A stretch of DNA of 64,000 nt. Origin: Polytrichum commune (Eukaryota > Streptophyta > Polytrichopsida > Polytrichales > Polytrichaceae). Each line of letters opens with the position of its first letter. The first letter of the stretch is position 1. The notes under the pieces were generated by a model that saw only the letters and a list, made by a program, of their open reading frames with translations, had not been told where the DNA came from and did no database searches. This document shows positions 1-12,420 of this stretch, piece by piece. The translations under genes and the position numbers were made by a program. The stretch covers positions 25,544,001 to 25,608,000 of the forward strand of contig OX485806.1 in the NCBI GenBank assembly GCA_950295325.1. The letters run 5' to 3'.

Positions 1-1577
1 GTAATGTGAACTTTGTGATCACAAGTTTATGATATGCTAGATGTATTTAGTGCCCAATATTTCAAAACCTTTGCTCCACATGAAAATATTCGAATACAAA
101 GATGCTTAAAGATATTGTCAAGAGCTTTGCCGATGTTGCTAGAACGTATTTTGCTTTCCAAAGAATGGTTGGCACATGGAAGTATGTGTCGTGACAAGGA
201 CTTTTGACCAAGATTTGGAACGGCCGGCACATGGAAGTATACGTTATGGCAAGGACGTTTGACCAGGATCTAATTATCGACCATGTTGTTATCAAAAAAT
301 TGCACATCATGTCGTAGATGATTAAACCTTTGAGCCCAAAAAACAACTTTCTACTTATTCATTATGCAACAAAATATTGGTAGTGCCAAGGAGGTCTACT
401 ACACTCTAACCTTCCTAACATCATGCCTTTGGCAACCAGAGTACACATGATATTAAGGAAGTTTGTAGTACTAACATAGATGCTTGATAATAAAGGATTA
501 GTGTAGCATGTGACATTTTGGAACAACAAAAATGATGGTTTCATACATGGGACACGGATGATCTCCCAGAGCTACACACATACGCAAAGCTCAAACTTTC
601 TAGAATATGGGAAAAGGAAATTGTGGAGGCCGAAACTTGGTGGCTTAATGATTCCTCAAATCAAATTATTGGCTGCTACTTGAATTCCTTGAACTGCTTA
701 GATTAAGCAAATTGTGGAGGTTAAAACTTGGCAAACTAATAAGACTCCAAATCAAATCACTGGCTGCAACTTGAATTCCTCAATCTACTTAGATTTCTTG
801 GTGGTACCTCGAATGATTCATGCGTTTCTCTACCTCATTTAAGGTATTTAGTGTCACATGCTTAATAGTATCACCTATCATATTTTGAGGCGTATGTATT
901 TAAAGAGGTCTAAAAACATAATGAGGAGACTCATTAGCTTTTGTCTCGTTCGCAATAGTTTTTTACCTAAACCCCAACCCAAGGTGCATAATATGGTTTC
1001 GAGCATTTTGAGCTCTCAATACGCCACAAGTTGTGAACCTTTATGAGATTGCTTTGATATGTATATTGTTTGAAAGCTCTTGAAATTTTGCTTCTTTTGG
1101 TGGTAGTTTTGTCCATTTTTGAGTTGCATTGGTAGAAATCAAGATTGGCCACGGAGTCCAAAGAACTTGCACTCCTCATATCAAAATTTGCAGCTTGGAC
1201 AAGATGACATTCCATTTGAAGATTATTTGATAAATGGAAGGTGAAGACATCATTGAAGTTGAATATTGCATGTCAAAGCTAGTTGATATGGTTGTGGGAC
1301 AAAGAATATAGCCACTTGGTTTTGACCTTAATGCAGAGCCCACTTTAGATGTCGATAAGAGACCTCATAACAATACTAAACAATGTGCGATTGTCCATGT
1401 GGGCTCCAAGAATATAACCATGGGATACCTCAGTTACTGTAGATTCAATATGATTTCATTATTATGACACAGAGGTCAAATTCATCATATTATTAAACAT
1501 GCGACACCTCAATAATACGACGCTTTCTCATTTCCCAAACATGTCATATTAGAGAAGGTAGGACTACATGTAACTTA
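1..1577. other. Intergenic, no gene seen; two short tandem duplications
   Basis: AT-rich sequence with stops in all frames and no recognisable protein. Two degenerate tandem duplications are visible: a unit beginning GGCACATGGAAGTAT at 171 and again at 226 (period 55), and a unit beginning AAATTGTGGAGG at 618 and again at 709 (period 91, ending near 795). Nothing else could be named. Confidence 0.6.
618..795. repeat. Degenerate tandem duplication, 91-bp period
   Basis: Two neighbouring copies share AAATTGTGGAGG at the left, CAAATCAAAT in the middle and CTTGAATTCCT plus CTTAGATT at the right, with about 20-25% divergence. This looks like an old local duplication; no transposon ends are seen. 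Confidence 0.7.
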
Positions 1578-1595
1578 GTGAATGGTGGGGTGGAC

Positions 1596-1799
1596 CTTTT
1601 TTCTTTTCTTTTTTTTCTTTTTGAGACAGAAGGCCGACGGACCTGCGTCAAAGCACAAGAGGCCATCGACCACTTGACAAAGTTTCTGTCAAGTAGAAAG
1701 AAGATTTTTACAGTCGGGAATCGAACCGCCAGCCTCTTCCTTGAGATGTGGACATCTCTCCACCATCATCCAGTAGTTTAGGGTCGTCTCGAACCAATG
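1596..1799 (-). mobile_element. tRNA-derived SINE (family 1), copy 1, with 18-bp target duplication
   Basis: Read on the minus strand, the element has an internal polymerase III promoter: an A-box-like stretch around the GATGGTGGAGAG segment and a near-perfect B box, GGTTCGATTCC. It ends in an A-rich tail (the T-rich run 1596-1625 on the plus strand). It is flanked by identical 18-bp direct repeats, GTGAATGGTGGGGTGGAC, at 1578-1595 and 1800-1817, the mark of a LINE-driven insertion. It is too long and too irregular to be a tRNA gene. Related copies lie at 36198-36365 (minus) and 37722-37840 (plus). Confidence 0.8.
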
Positions 1800-1817
1800 G
1801 TGAATGGTGGGGTGGAC

Positions 1818-3880
1818 TTTTTCCCCATTCTATTGATGGAATAAACAAGGAAGCACTCCTTCACTTGCTGAATGTACGTTTAATCTTTTCCAAATCCTTT
1901 ACATAGCTTACTTACGTCCATCGTTTGAGGCATATATGCCTCCCCATGCATATATGCCTCCCCATGCATATATGCCGTATGGGTAACATGCTTTCATGAA
2001 TCTTTTCATAACATACTACGAACCCTCCCAAGCTAGCTACATCTTCATCCATCATAGCGACCTTTTGACTTTATCGTGGCAACTTACCTCCATATGTGGG
2101 CCTTGTTTCATTTGTATAGAGAGAGAGGGGGGGGGGAGAGGGGAGAGAGTGCATGCAAGCGTACCTCTTATCCATTCCAAATAAAAAGCTTGACTTCCTA
2201 TAGGTTTGTGGCCGATTCGGCTCATATGACTTGGATTGGATTACTTTGGCATCTTTAGAACCACTTATTATAAGATTATCCAACAAAGTTGGGGGACTAT
2301 GAACCCTGTCGAAAATATAACCCAACACAATGAAAACATAGACGGTGTGAGCCTGATCTCATGTTGTGCGGAGGGTAAAAAAAATCCAAGTGATATTGAC
2401 TAATGCTACAATTGTATCAAATGAAACAAAAACACTAAACCATATTTCATAAGGTTGGGGAATCCCGTAATTACTTAGATTTCACATAACAACGACCAAT
2501 GAAGAACGTGTGTTTGTTTTTTCTTTTCTTTTCAACCTTGGTAAGCCAAGGCAACATAGTGATTAATACCCAATGTGAATAATCCACCTAAAAACACCAT
2601 TATATGCCGTCTTTAAGTTATGCAAGGTAAGAGTGCACTTTGAAGTTGTGACACGTGGCGACCCCCCGACGTTAACGAGGCAAGAATGTGTGAAGGATGT
2701 GAGGTTGAGATTGATTAGAAATACGATTTGAACACCCGGTTGCCCTTCTTTTTGTACCCCTTTTGGCCTTAGTTCAACGTAGAGGAGAATCTCTCGTGTC
2801 AATGCATGACTTCATGAGTTCATTTTGTCTTGTTATTTGCTTACTAGGTCCTTTTCCCCCCTCCCCATGGTGGTTTTTGAACCACATGCTAGGAATGTGT
2901 TAACTATTCTAGGCTCCACAAATGATCACATCTAAGTAAAAGTGCATATCAAAGATTCAAGATGAACAAAGTAACCTTTTACTTTAATTTGCAATTCACT
3001 TGATTTTCATGTATGAGATGACATATTTGAGATGATCATTTGAGAAACAAAAACAAAAACCTTTCTATTAAACCCTTAACCCTTCCCCCTTAATCCTTAT
3101 CCTAACTATCAATAGACGTATATGTAGGCCGGACACGGTGCTTGAAGAGTGTTTACTATTTATGTTTATTTTACAAATGACAATGCTCACATGTTAAACC
3201 TTGATGTTAAACCTTTGAATATTTTTGTCCAAACTACAGCCATGGATATGCATGGACTATTGCATTCACTTACTTGCTAGGTTTAAACTTTCATCTCCAC
3301 CGCATGACAAGTTCTTCTATCAAAATTCTGCGTCTATATAGCGTAATGGTGTTGTTCCTTACCATGTTATTTGACAATTTTGAAATTTTGAAATTCTGCA
3401 ATTATAGTGAATTATAGTATATATTTTGTGATTTGTTTTTGTTATTTCGTATTAAAATTTCACAAATTCTCATTTTTATCAGTCTGGCTAATGAGTTTTG
3501 TGGAGTGGTGGATGACCGTAAGCTGATGGGTTAGGATTTTGGAATAAGTTTATGATATGCTTAAGTTACTATACAGTAAAACCACAAAGGGTGACATAAC
3601 AACATGTGAGTGGTGAGATTGATTGTGTGTGCATGGAGGCAAGATGCTATTGACCATATGCAATTGGCTCAAACAATAACTTGCTAAATATGTAGCTTAA
3701 ATAACAAGTATGTTCGATTGAAATTTATTCAAAATTTGAGCTAAATACAAACGTTTTGCTTTTCCCATTAGTGAGAATATTCACAAAATCCCATGTGTCA
3801 CCTCAAAAAATTAGCCTATTGGCACCAAAGTCCCAATTACAATATATTTTCAAGTGATAGAGTACTTATCCAACTTTTTA
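1818..3880. other. Intergenic, no gene seen
   Basis: Contains an 18-bp tandem repeat (1931-1976) and a GA/G-rich run near 2118-2150. Otherwise it is AT-rich sequence with only short chance open frames. A T-rich stretch at 2517-2535 next to a B-box-like GTTCAAATCG (minus strand, near 2728) might mark another decayed SINE, but no target duplication was found. Confidence 0.5.
1931..1976. repeat. 18-bp tandem repeat, about 2.6 copies
   Basis: The unit CATATATGCCTCCCCATG starts at 1931 and 1949, and a partial copy starts at 1967. There are no spacers, so this is a minisatellite and not a CRISPR array. Confidence 0.95.
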
Positions 3881-4377
3881 GGGCCACTTCACACACGAGC
3901 CAAGAGCCGTGACCATGAAATTGTGTAAGCCCCAAAGAAAGTGTCCAATGGCCGTCCCAAGACACCTCCAAAATCATGTAGTGTGGTCACGGACCCTCAA
4001 GTGTAGTGTGAAGCCATATGTGACTGAGCCCTCAACCAAATGCTATTCCAATCACTATACATGCGGGTCCTCACACATGATAAAATAGAATAAACCAACG
4101 GCTGTGAGCATTCGGAGTGCCCTGGTCTCCCGGTTTTGTGTTAGGTCTACGTCCAAGAGGTGGTTTTTGAAAATAGTCCAAGTGACCATGAAACATGATC
4201 CATTCGATATCATGTAGGAATCCATGTGGACTTTACATCCATCTTGCATTCACATACTCCGTTGGTCCCTCGAGCGTAGTGTGAAGCGAACTTAGAGACC
4301 GGCTCCGCCTTTTCCACCAATGAAAGTGCTTGAAGTGTAATGGTCACGGGCCCTCGGTCTCATGTGTGAAGTGGCCC
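3881..4377. mobile_element. Harbinger-like MITE, family 1, copy 1 (497 bp)
   Basis: Terminal inverted repeats GGGCCACTTCACACACGAG (left) and, read inward from the right, GGGCCACTTCACACATGAG. The length, 497 bp, equals that of the copy at 30478. The left flank is TTA and the right flank TTC, an imperfect 3-bp target duplication. TTA/TAA duplications with GG-starting ends are typical of PIF/Harbinger derivatives, and the better copy at 30478 shows TAA on both sides. There is no coding capacity. Confidence 0.85.
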
Positions 4378-5601
4378 TTCTTTGAATGAGTCCAAACCAG
4401 TGTAGGCCACTTTAGAATATTGTTGAAGCTTGACATGACGTAGGAGGCTTGTGAAACCCTAGCAGCTCTTGTGGTGACACAAAAACAAATAAAAATGGCT
4501 TGTGAATCTTAAATTATGTTATTCCGAGTTGAATATTGAACTTTGGGAAAATGGAGTCGTCATGGCACATCATCCTAAACATTCCTTTGCAAGGTCACAA
4601 CGTCATAACATTATTCAACTGCATAGTTGTGTTTCATTCTATATTTAGCATCTGACATGGGCCTCCATTACCTTATCTTCAACGAAAGAAACCCATGCCG
4701 GTATGAATAATGAAACAGTGCCGGTTTGAATAATAAGAAGATTGTGAAGAGTGTCGGTATTTTAATGATAGCGTTGCTACTAATAGAAAGTGTAGGGAAT
4801 AATACCGGGATGGACAATGTTACTTGCAAATACTCCGAGGATGAACAACGATTCTTGTCCATAGTGCCTAGAGTATATAACTCCACCCAATATTTCAATT
4901 TCAGCTTGAATGTATGAATAGTAAGTGGATATTCTTAGTTTGTTTGAGGGGCCCACAAAATATGATTGACATATTGTAGGATCATGGAACCGACCCACAT
5001 GGTTGGATAGTGTGATGGGATTGGGTAATGTGTTGTTTGAGTTATTAATCTTTCACTTGGCACTCCCTAGTAGTAGGAATAGATTTGCTTGCACTAGAGT
5101 AGAGGCGCCCATAACTGATCACTTAAGAGATTTTGCACCAAACCTAGAGAAGTATAAGGCAATGCAAATTTATCATGTGTAGGAAGATGTAAATTAGAAG
5201 GGCTGGAATTTTTCGTAATATTATTGCTTAAAGTTAAATTACTGCGAATTTGGAGACAACTATTGGCCGAACATATTACCAATTTGTGTTGTGTGCCATA
5301 ACCTCTCGTTCCTCCTCACTTTCGCACTCAAAACTAGGACACATGTCATGGCACTACTAGGTTTGGCCTTATCAAAATTTTGTCCCAACCCAATCGAATT
5401 TATAGTACCCTATAGATTGTCAATGGGGTCCTACTTGGGAATATGCACCTCTACTATAAGTTAAGTTAACTTGTATGGAAGTGTTCATGAGTTTTGGCCA
5501 AGAGCAATAAAGTCAAATAGCAATAATTACTATTATAAGGAAGTTTGAGATACCCAACTATCAGCCTTTGACAATGTTCAGCAAAATAGTAGAATAACTT
5601 A
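4378..5601. other. Intergenic, no gene seen
   Basis: AT-rich single-copy-looking sequence between two MITEs. Only short chance frames occur (none with a recognisable motif); no RNA gene or repeat was seen. Confidence 0.5.
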
Positions 5602-5997
5602 GGGCCGGTTTCACATAGGCTCTCAAATCCCAAGTCCCACTCATGTCAACCAGTCCCAACATGGAGGCAAAATCCCAACTTTTGAGCCTTGATAATCCAT
5701 TAAAATGTTGTTAATTATCATTGAATTTGAATCTCAATTGTTTTATGCAAAAAGATTTGCCAAACTTGGGTTGAAAATTGGGTCTAGTGTTTTGCTTGAC
5801 CCAACTCTCAGCACAAGTCTTGAGCCTCACCTCCAAAAGGGTTGCCATGTAGGTGTTTATGTCATACTTAGGACTTAGGACTTGAGAGCCCATGTAAAGT
5901 GGTAAGTCCTAACTTCCATAGTCTCAACGGCTGAGATTGCAAAGATTAACCTCAAGTGACTTGGGATTGAGGACTTGGGACATGTGTGAACCGGCCC
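5602..5997. mobile_element. Harbinger-like MITE, family 3 (396 bp), perfect TTA duplication
   Basis: Ends are GGGCCGGTTTCACATAGG on the left and, read inward, GGGCCGGTTCACACATG on the right. Both are flanked by TTA (5599-5601 and 5998-6000). The subterminal CCCAAGTCC motif also recurs inverted near the right end. Small size, no coding capacity and a TTA duplication fit a PIF/Harbinger MITE. Confidence 0.85.
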
Positions 5998-7374
5998 TTA
6001 GTTTCTAGTTCAACAAATCTTGGTACATAAGGTAGAAAACGGTGAACCTAAGTTGATTTGGTCAGTAAGAGTGGCTTGAAATTTGTGCAATCTTTTTCAA
6101 AGATGGAGTACATGAAATGATGGGGAATGCAAGTTGTTTCATAATTTTTTTTTCTTGCAAATTATTGACCCAAAGATGTAAGTAAGTCAAACCCCCTACT
6201 TGTACAATAGAGTCTTCCTAATTGGAGCATCAAAATATCTACTGTGCATACGAACTCACACAAGATGGTTAACTCAATGTCACCCAAAAGTGATACCAAG
6301 TGGTGTGAAACATGGCCTATCCGGCCAATCACTCCATCCTTTTTGGGCCACCACTTTTACAATTAGCCAGTTAGGTCCACACAATAATCATTCTACTCCT
6401 AGTCTGGTGCACCAACAGTGATCATTCAACATTTTCCAATTTTCTACTTCAAGTATATTGGACACAACAAAATCCACCACCCACATGTGGCAATAGCCTC
6501 TAGGTGAATAAAATCTTCATGTATGCTTGCTTCTTTGGGGGTTATTGGATACAAGTGCGCCTCCCGTCAATCCAACATAAAAACCTTGAAATAATTCGTA
6601 GCGTGCATGTTTTAATTGATTTGACACCGGAGTTAGCCTTAAAGACCCAAATGTAGTCTACTTGAGGCCATTTGAGATAACTTGGCAAAAAACCTACGAG
6701 TTAAGTTTCTATATTGGTTGGCTGAGAGGTATGCTCATAAATGATAATTCCCTCTCTCCCCTCTTTGGGGTTGGAGTTTCTATCTATCTATCTATCTACC
6801 TACTAGCCACTTCCTAGTTACTTACGTGACGAAATATCAAACAAAATAGTATAGCATCCCAAACTCAAAAGATTAAACAAACCAAACAATGAAGATTTCA
6901 CTGTCTTGTTATCTCATGAGAATCCTAAATATTTAATACATCTCCAAGGAAAGAGATTATGAGGTATTCACTCTTCTACGTTCAGTTTGTTCAAAGGCTA
7001 TAATACATGATTTGGGTTGGAGGGGAAGGAATATTTTTGATGTTTAGCATAAGTAAATGAAGCATGTCTACCCATGATGTGGCATGTGAAGGTGAGCCAA
7101 AAAGAGTTCTAACATTTTAGTCTTTAAAGCCAAGAAGAAAACCGGATCACTATATATGGGTTGTAGCATCCAAACACTACTCATAGGTCTTTGTTGCATT
7201 ATCCCTTCCATAGTCGCCCTAGGCCATGTCCCTCAACATGTCACATAAACCGCCTTGGGTTTACATATGAGTTTGCAGCTATGATCAAAAGGATCTACCT
7301 CTCTCTCAAATGTTCAAACATGATCTCTAATCCATCCCACCCTCCAATATAAGGGTAATCAAGAATGATGACTA
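5998..7374. other. Intergenic, no gene seen
   Basis: AT-rich. Includes a short TATC microsatellite near 6780-6800. The frame at 6200-6421 has no recognisable domain and lacks gene context, so it is not called. Confidence 0.5.
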
Positions 7375-7639
7375 CCGTAGTACCATAGCTGGTTCGTTCA
7401 AAAATAATTCTAAAAATAAAAAACGTAAAAATTATGAAATTATGAAGACAGAAAAACGAAAATAAAATTAATTAATTTTTGCAATCTTTTGGTGTTTCTA
7501 AGCCATTTAAGGTCATTTTTACTGATTTTTTTGCTAAAAATGAAAATTGAGAAATTCAGTTTTTTGAGAGGCGAACCTTATTTTTTCAAAATAAATAAAT
7601 ATTCGTTCGCCAGGGGACGAACCAGCTATTGTGTTACGG
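7375..7639. mobile_element. AT-rich MITE with 25-bp inverted ends and TA flanks
   Basis: The left end reads CCGTAGTACCATAGCTGG and the right end, read inward, CCGTAACACAATAGCTGG; both continue into TTCGT. TA flanks both ends (7373-7374 and 7640-7641), as in Tc1/mariner-type insertions. The interior is about 80% A+T with no coding capacity. Superfamily assignment rests only on the TA flanks. Confidence 0.6.
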
Positions 7640-8737
7640 TAGTATATATTTTGGTGTTCCGAAGACCGGTCAGTAGTCAAATATAATATCTTTACGGACA
7701 AAATTGGTTAAGTTTACCTCATGCATCCTCCTATGTTTTGTATTATACTAATAGGAACTTCACGTCGGATTCAGAGTTCGGGAAGTTTTTGAAGCCTTAG
7801 TGGCTAATTGCCGGTAGTTGTTACGAAGGGTCAGATTTTTCCCAATTTACATCGGCAAGAGCGGGTCTTTTGTAAAATCAATCGGCCAATTGCCTATACT
7901 TTCATATTTTCATTGGCCAATATCCGATTAAATGGAATTCATATCGGCACTAATTGTTTAGAAAATGTATGAAAAGTTATTAGAAATCATTTCTTAGTAC
8001 AAAATCTTGAATAAGTGAAAAGAAAGGCACGTTCAAAACTTTAAATTTGAAGAGTTAATACCCTTGGCAGGAACTGAACCTAGGAATGCCTTCACCGCTT
8101 GAATGCCAAGAGTCCCCCAATTCTTCATAGAAGCAATTGGATTTGGTCATGAAAAGGTTGCATAATTCAAAAAGTTTGAGGTTTAGGGTACTTCCTCAAG
8201 TGCATCATCAGATGCCCCAAACAAATAGCGCTCTGGATGCTTCCGGCTGAAATCCAGTAACTCACAAGAAGAATCGGCTACATTTCCGGGACATTTTCTG
8301 GTCCATCGACTAATTGCCATCCGATGGTTGAAAATTTGGACCGGCCATGAGGGAAAATCCATTGGCTGATAATGAACTAGCCGTCGGTTTTCCCCGAACA
8401 TAGGTCGGATTGCCCGACGTTGGTTCTTTATTTAATTGTTTATTTACTAAGATGAGGCGTACATTTTGGACTCCCTTCTCCACTTGCTGACCTCCAAGAA
8501 TTTTGGAAGGCTCCGGGTCCTGCACTCCCATGATCAATGTTATTCCCTGTTTGATAATCTAGTCCTGGCCTGACAGAAAGGCCACCTCAGATGCCAGCAC
8601 AGCAAAAGAGAAGTCCACGTCAGCAGCACCATACGAATGGAAAGGTCAACTTTGTTATAAAGCAGAAAACGGCTAGTACGTAAATAAATAGCCTCCTCCT
8701 GACGTCACAGGCTCCGAGCCCGAGCACCTGTGTAAAA
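7640..8737. other. Intergenic; possible tRNA-like relic and an ACGT-containing stretch
   Basis: On the minus strand near 8125-8058 there is a B-box-like GGTTCAGTTCC preceded by a weak A-box-like segment, perhaps a decayed SINE. 8404-8423 shares GGATTGCCCGACGTTGGTT with 37950-37970. Around 8600-8720 there are CCACGTCAGC and a palindromic TGACGTCA with a TATAAA at about 8657, which looks promoter-like, but no gene follows. Confidence 0.35.
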
Positions 8738-10015
8738 AAAGGGGTATGAATACATTCTAAACTCTGTAATATCACCTCCGTAATTGTCACTCCTTCTCTA
8801 ATATCCCAAAACCCTAGGGAAGGGATGCTCTTAAATTCAAATCTCGCTCCTTATTGTCACATTTACCTCCTTAATATCACGAGTTTTTTTACATCACTGC
8901 AAACTGACGTCAATCCATCCCCTCGCGTTGTGTCACATGTCATGAAATTCCTCTTGGGCATTTTTGTTTTTGGGGGTCATGCTCCTCACATTCTTCATGT
9001 TTTTACTTGAAGTTATGGTCTGCTCCAACACAACGATTAGGGTTAGGATTTGTTCTCTATGATTTGATTAGGGTTAGGATTGGAATCGTAAGTTGTTGCA
9101 AACCCCACATTGGGACGTGCGATTTTATTATTTTTGTGGCTTGAAATTCTAGTATGAAGTTTGCCCTGTGCAACATTGAGAGCAAACATTGGCAAATGAC
9201 TACCGGTATAGATCTTGTGACCACCATAGTTATAGTTTGTAACACTTTTCATTTATTTTTCTCTATGATGTGATTGTGTATTGCATCCTGCAGTTTACGG
9301 TAGTTAGTGCCTAAACTAGATGCTTAGAGGTCTCAAAGTGTCATGCTGGCTAATTGCCGATATACATTCCATTTGGCTCTCCACCTCTTTCTCTTCAATA
9401 TATGGAAGCACAACATACAAGATCTATTTCCAGAAAGATAGTTCCTTCCCTGGAAGAATCATATTTGTATAAGCATCGGTGCAAGGGAATTTTTTTTGAT
9501 TAAAAGATAGCCATGCCTCCATCCATGGTGTCAACCACAATCTCATCGTGGCTTCAATTTCCATTGCCATCTTTGGAACTATGTGTGCATCACGTTCACC
9601 GGCACATTCTAGTTGTGCTTCCACCATAGCCCATGGATACACATACCCCGTCCCTCCTTGCTTGATTGCATTTGCAATGAAACTCCTCAAAGTGAAAGTA
9701 AGAGAACCTAGCCTTGAGCTTTCCTCCATTCTCTAGAAGCTTTCCACCATTTTGTTTTGCAACTTCTTAAAACATATCCTAGAGAGTTTGAGCTTTGCAT
9801 ATGTGTGCAACTTTGGGAGATCGCCCGTGTCCCATGTATGAAATCATCAATTTCAACATTAGAATGTTGCCCTTTGTGTTATTCCATTATGTCACATGCT
9901 ACATTAATTCTCTTATATCACACATCCATGTTAACTCTACATGACTCCATAATATCACGTGCACTTTGGTTGACATAGGCGTGATATTTTGGAGTTTATT
10001 TTGTGTGCCCCTCTC
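8738..10015. repeat. Possible 1.3-kb inverted-repeat element rich in AATATCAC motifs
   Basis: The left edge reads GGGGTATGAATACA followed by TAAACTCTGTAATATCAC. The right edge, read inward, is GGGGCACACAAAATAAACTCC followed by AAAATATCAC. Many TAATATCAC-like motifs lie near both ends. No target duplication was found, and the 101-residue minus-strand frame at 9729-9424 has no recognisable domain. This could be a decayed DNA transposon, or chance. Confidence 0.3.
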
Positions 10016-10904
10016 TTTCACTCTCGGCAACCCAACAAAAGGAGATCATGTACTTTAAATATTTGAAATAGTTTTGGATAGTCAACGGGGAGAACCACCC
10101 GCTAGAGTAAACATAAATTTTTCTATTAACTTAACCAATATTGCATAAGTGTAGTATGGATGTGATGTTGGGGTGATTTTTCACAAGTCTGGAAATCGAT
10201 ATCACAACATTTAACATAAAAATCATAATTTATATCTACATTTTGAACTGCTACAAATGATCAAATGCAAGATTCTTTGTCAACCCATATTCACAACATA
10301 GGTTGACCTATTTCCAATAACTAGGAGACGAAAAATGTGTACAATTAATAAAAGTGTTGTCCGTATCCAAGTACCGGCATGAATGTGAGCCCGTTAGCCA
10401 GTACAATTATTGCCCTTTTCAAGGAACCCAAATTTGTGCTCTTTTTAAGGTACCCAAATTTGTGCCCTTTTAACTTACTTTTTGCATCACACCAAATGTG
10501 ATGGCTTTTCCATCACGTTAAAAACTAACGGCTACATGTGATTCTTCATGACTTTAGGGGACTCTATGTATTGAGATTGGGGGGTTAATTGGAAATGGGT
10601 CTATCTACTCTATTTACAAATGAACTGGTTGAAGTTCTAGACATCATGAAAACTAGCCAAAAAAAAAATAGACTTCATGAATACTACCAATCATTTGGGA
10701 GGTAATTATGGAATACACTTTAAAGAAGGACCGAAAGATCAAACATGTAAGTGGTTGGACTTTGGGAACACTAGGATTTTGATTGATTATGCCCAAAAAT
10801 CTCCATGGACACTGGGCTACACAACAAAATAGAGTTATTTGTAGAATCCCTCAAAGAAAGACGAAAGCGTGGGTTGCATTGATCCATCTTTGAGAAAACT
10901 CTAT
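10016..10904. other. Intergenic; holds a short LINE 3'-tail fragment
   Basis: No gene seen. The segment near 10370-10405, read on the minus strand, contains GGCTAACGGGCTCACATTCA followed by TGCCGGTA. This matches the 3' tails at 32811-32855 and 57409-57455 and is best explained as a truncated LINE end. Confidence 0.45.
10370..10410 (-). mobile_element. LINE 3'-tail fragment (minus strand)
   Basis: Shares GGGCTCACATTCA and GCCGGTA with the better-preserved LINE at 56826-57472. Only about 40 bp is recognisable, and the conserved hairpin found in the other two copies is absent. Confidence 0.5.
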
Positions 10905-12420
10905 ATTAAGAGCTCATTAGCTTGTCATGTACATGAGTCTATTTTGAAAGTTGGGTGGAGCTTTTGGGACCTCTTTTTTCCACTTGAAAAACTTTAAAAG
11001 GATTTAAAGATCTATAAATAGGATATGCAGATGGTTTATGTTGTCCTAAATCCTAGATTGGCCCCCCAAATTATGTTGATTGTTGAGTGTGGAGTAGTTG
11101 ATGCAGTTGGAGGATGTACTCCAATCTCTTTTAAAGATTGATTTTTATGATGTTTGTTCTTTGACCCTCACCTAATTGCACACCAATCAAATATGGGGGT
11201 CCAATTAAGAAAAGTAACCGAATAACAATGAACATCCGCATTCCTTAATCAAAAGGTAGATATGTGTTATTCAAATGTTTTTCTCTCTACACCCACTTCC
11301 TGTAGGATATGAAGCATGTCACGAGTGTGAGGCAATTAGCAAATGCACATCGTACCCATAACCATTTTCCTCATGATGTTTGGAGGTCATCTGAATACCT
11401 TATTCATTATAAATAGTGAAGATTCTTGTGCTCGTTGATTGTTCATATTGGTCCTTCCAATTTTGCTGACTATTGAACCTAAAACAAGTGGCATTTTTTA
11501 AGCACACATTCTAATTTCTTTTAAATACATGTCTTTTTGGTGTCCATTCTCAGATCCACAAGTAACCGTATACCACTCAAATGTAGATGTCCATATTATG
11601 TTGAATTTAGGCACATTCACCTTACCAAGAAACTCTTGAATTGAATCATCTCAGAAACACAAACAATAATCGGAGGAAACGAAATATACAAATATTTCAA
11701 GTAATTGAAACAAGTAAGTTGGAAGTGGCGATGTTGATGATTTAGGTTTGTTGATAACAAATCATGGTTTCCTTATTCGTCGAGTCTTATGAGGGTGAGG
11801 TTTAGCATCAAATACTTGCCAAGATATGTGGACTTATTGTGGGCACCAAATTCACATGCAATTTTAGTCCGGTGAATCAGATTAGGAATTATCTCATTCA
11901 AATGGCAATTGCAAATCACCTAAATCGTTATTTCAAGTTTTGAAATTGAAGTCGAGGTGCAAAAATTATAGGAGGTCGAGATGGTCTAAATTATCTTTCT
12001 TTTTTAAGTGATCGCATATGCCCTTCCAATTGAACATATAACAATCAATGCACTCCAATCTTATCAAAGCACATATGTTTCACATATACCACTCAAAAAA
12101 GGAGTTAAATTAAGAAGGTGACAACATGAGGCCCACATACCTTGATACTATGTATTAGATCACCTTACCATTTTGAGAATGTTGATTGCATATGCATTGA
12201 ATATATATTGACTTACATTAGCCCTATTGTGGGCATTTCGAAGTCCATAGATGAACTTGACCATTGTGATTGATTGGGAATTGTATCATCCAAGTAGTGA
12301 TTGTTAATCACAAAACTTATAAATTCTGTCGTAAGAATCTAAGATGAGATGCAAAACCAAGAATCATGTTAGTACATGTTAGGTTTTGTCGATAATGAAT
12401 GAAAAATCTTTGGAATAGTT
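10905..12420. repeat. Dispersed repeat family (GTCCAATCTC family), two to three degraded units
   Basis: Blocks recur in the same order here, at 50147-50680 and at 61560-61990: an ATTAAGAGCTCRTTAGCTTG block (10905; also 50147), an AGGATATGAA block (about 11304), a CCAATCTCTTT block (about 11120 and 11508) and an ATTGTGGGCA block (about 11836 and 12229). A partial copy lies at 22600-22745. Divergence is high. No terminal repeats or coding regions were identified, so the class is unknown; a non-autonomous retroelement is possible. Confidence 0.55.

Noticed and set aside
1931-1976. CRISPR-like short repeats
   Set aside because: Contiguous 18-bp units without spacers in eukaryotic DNA.
9041-9080. 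Telomere-like TTAGGG motifs
   Set aside because: Only isolated GATTAGGGTTAGGATT pieces; no array.
9424-9729. 101-residue minus-strand frame
   Set aside because: No recognisable domain or splice context; it lies in a possible repeat element.
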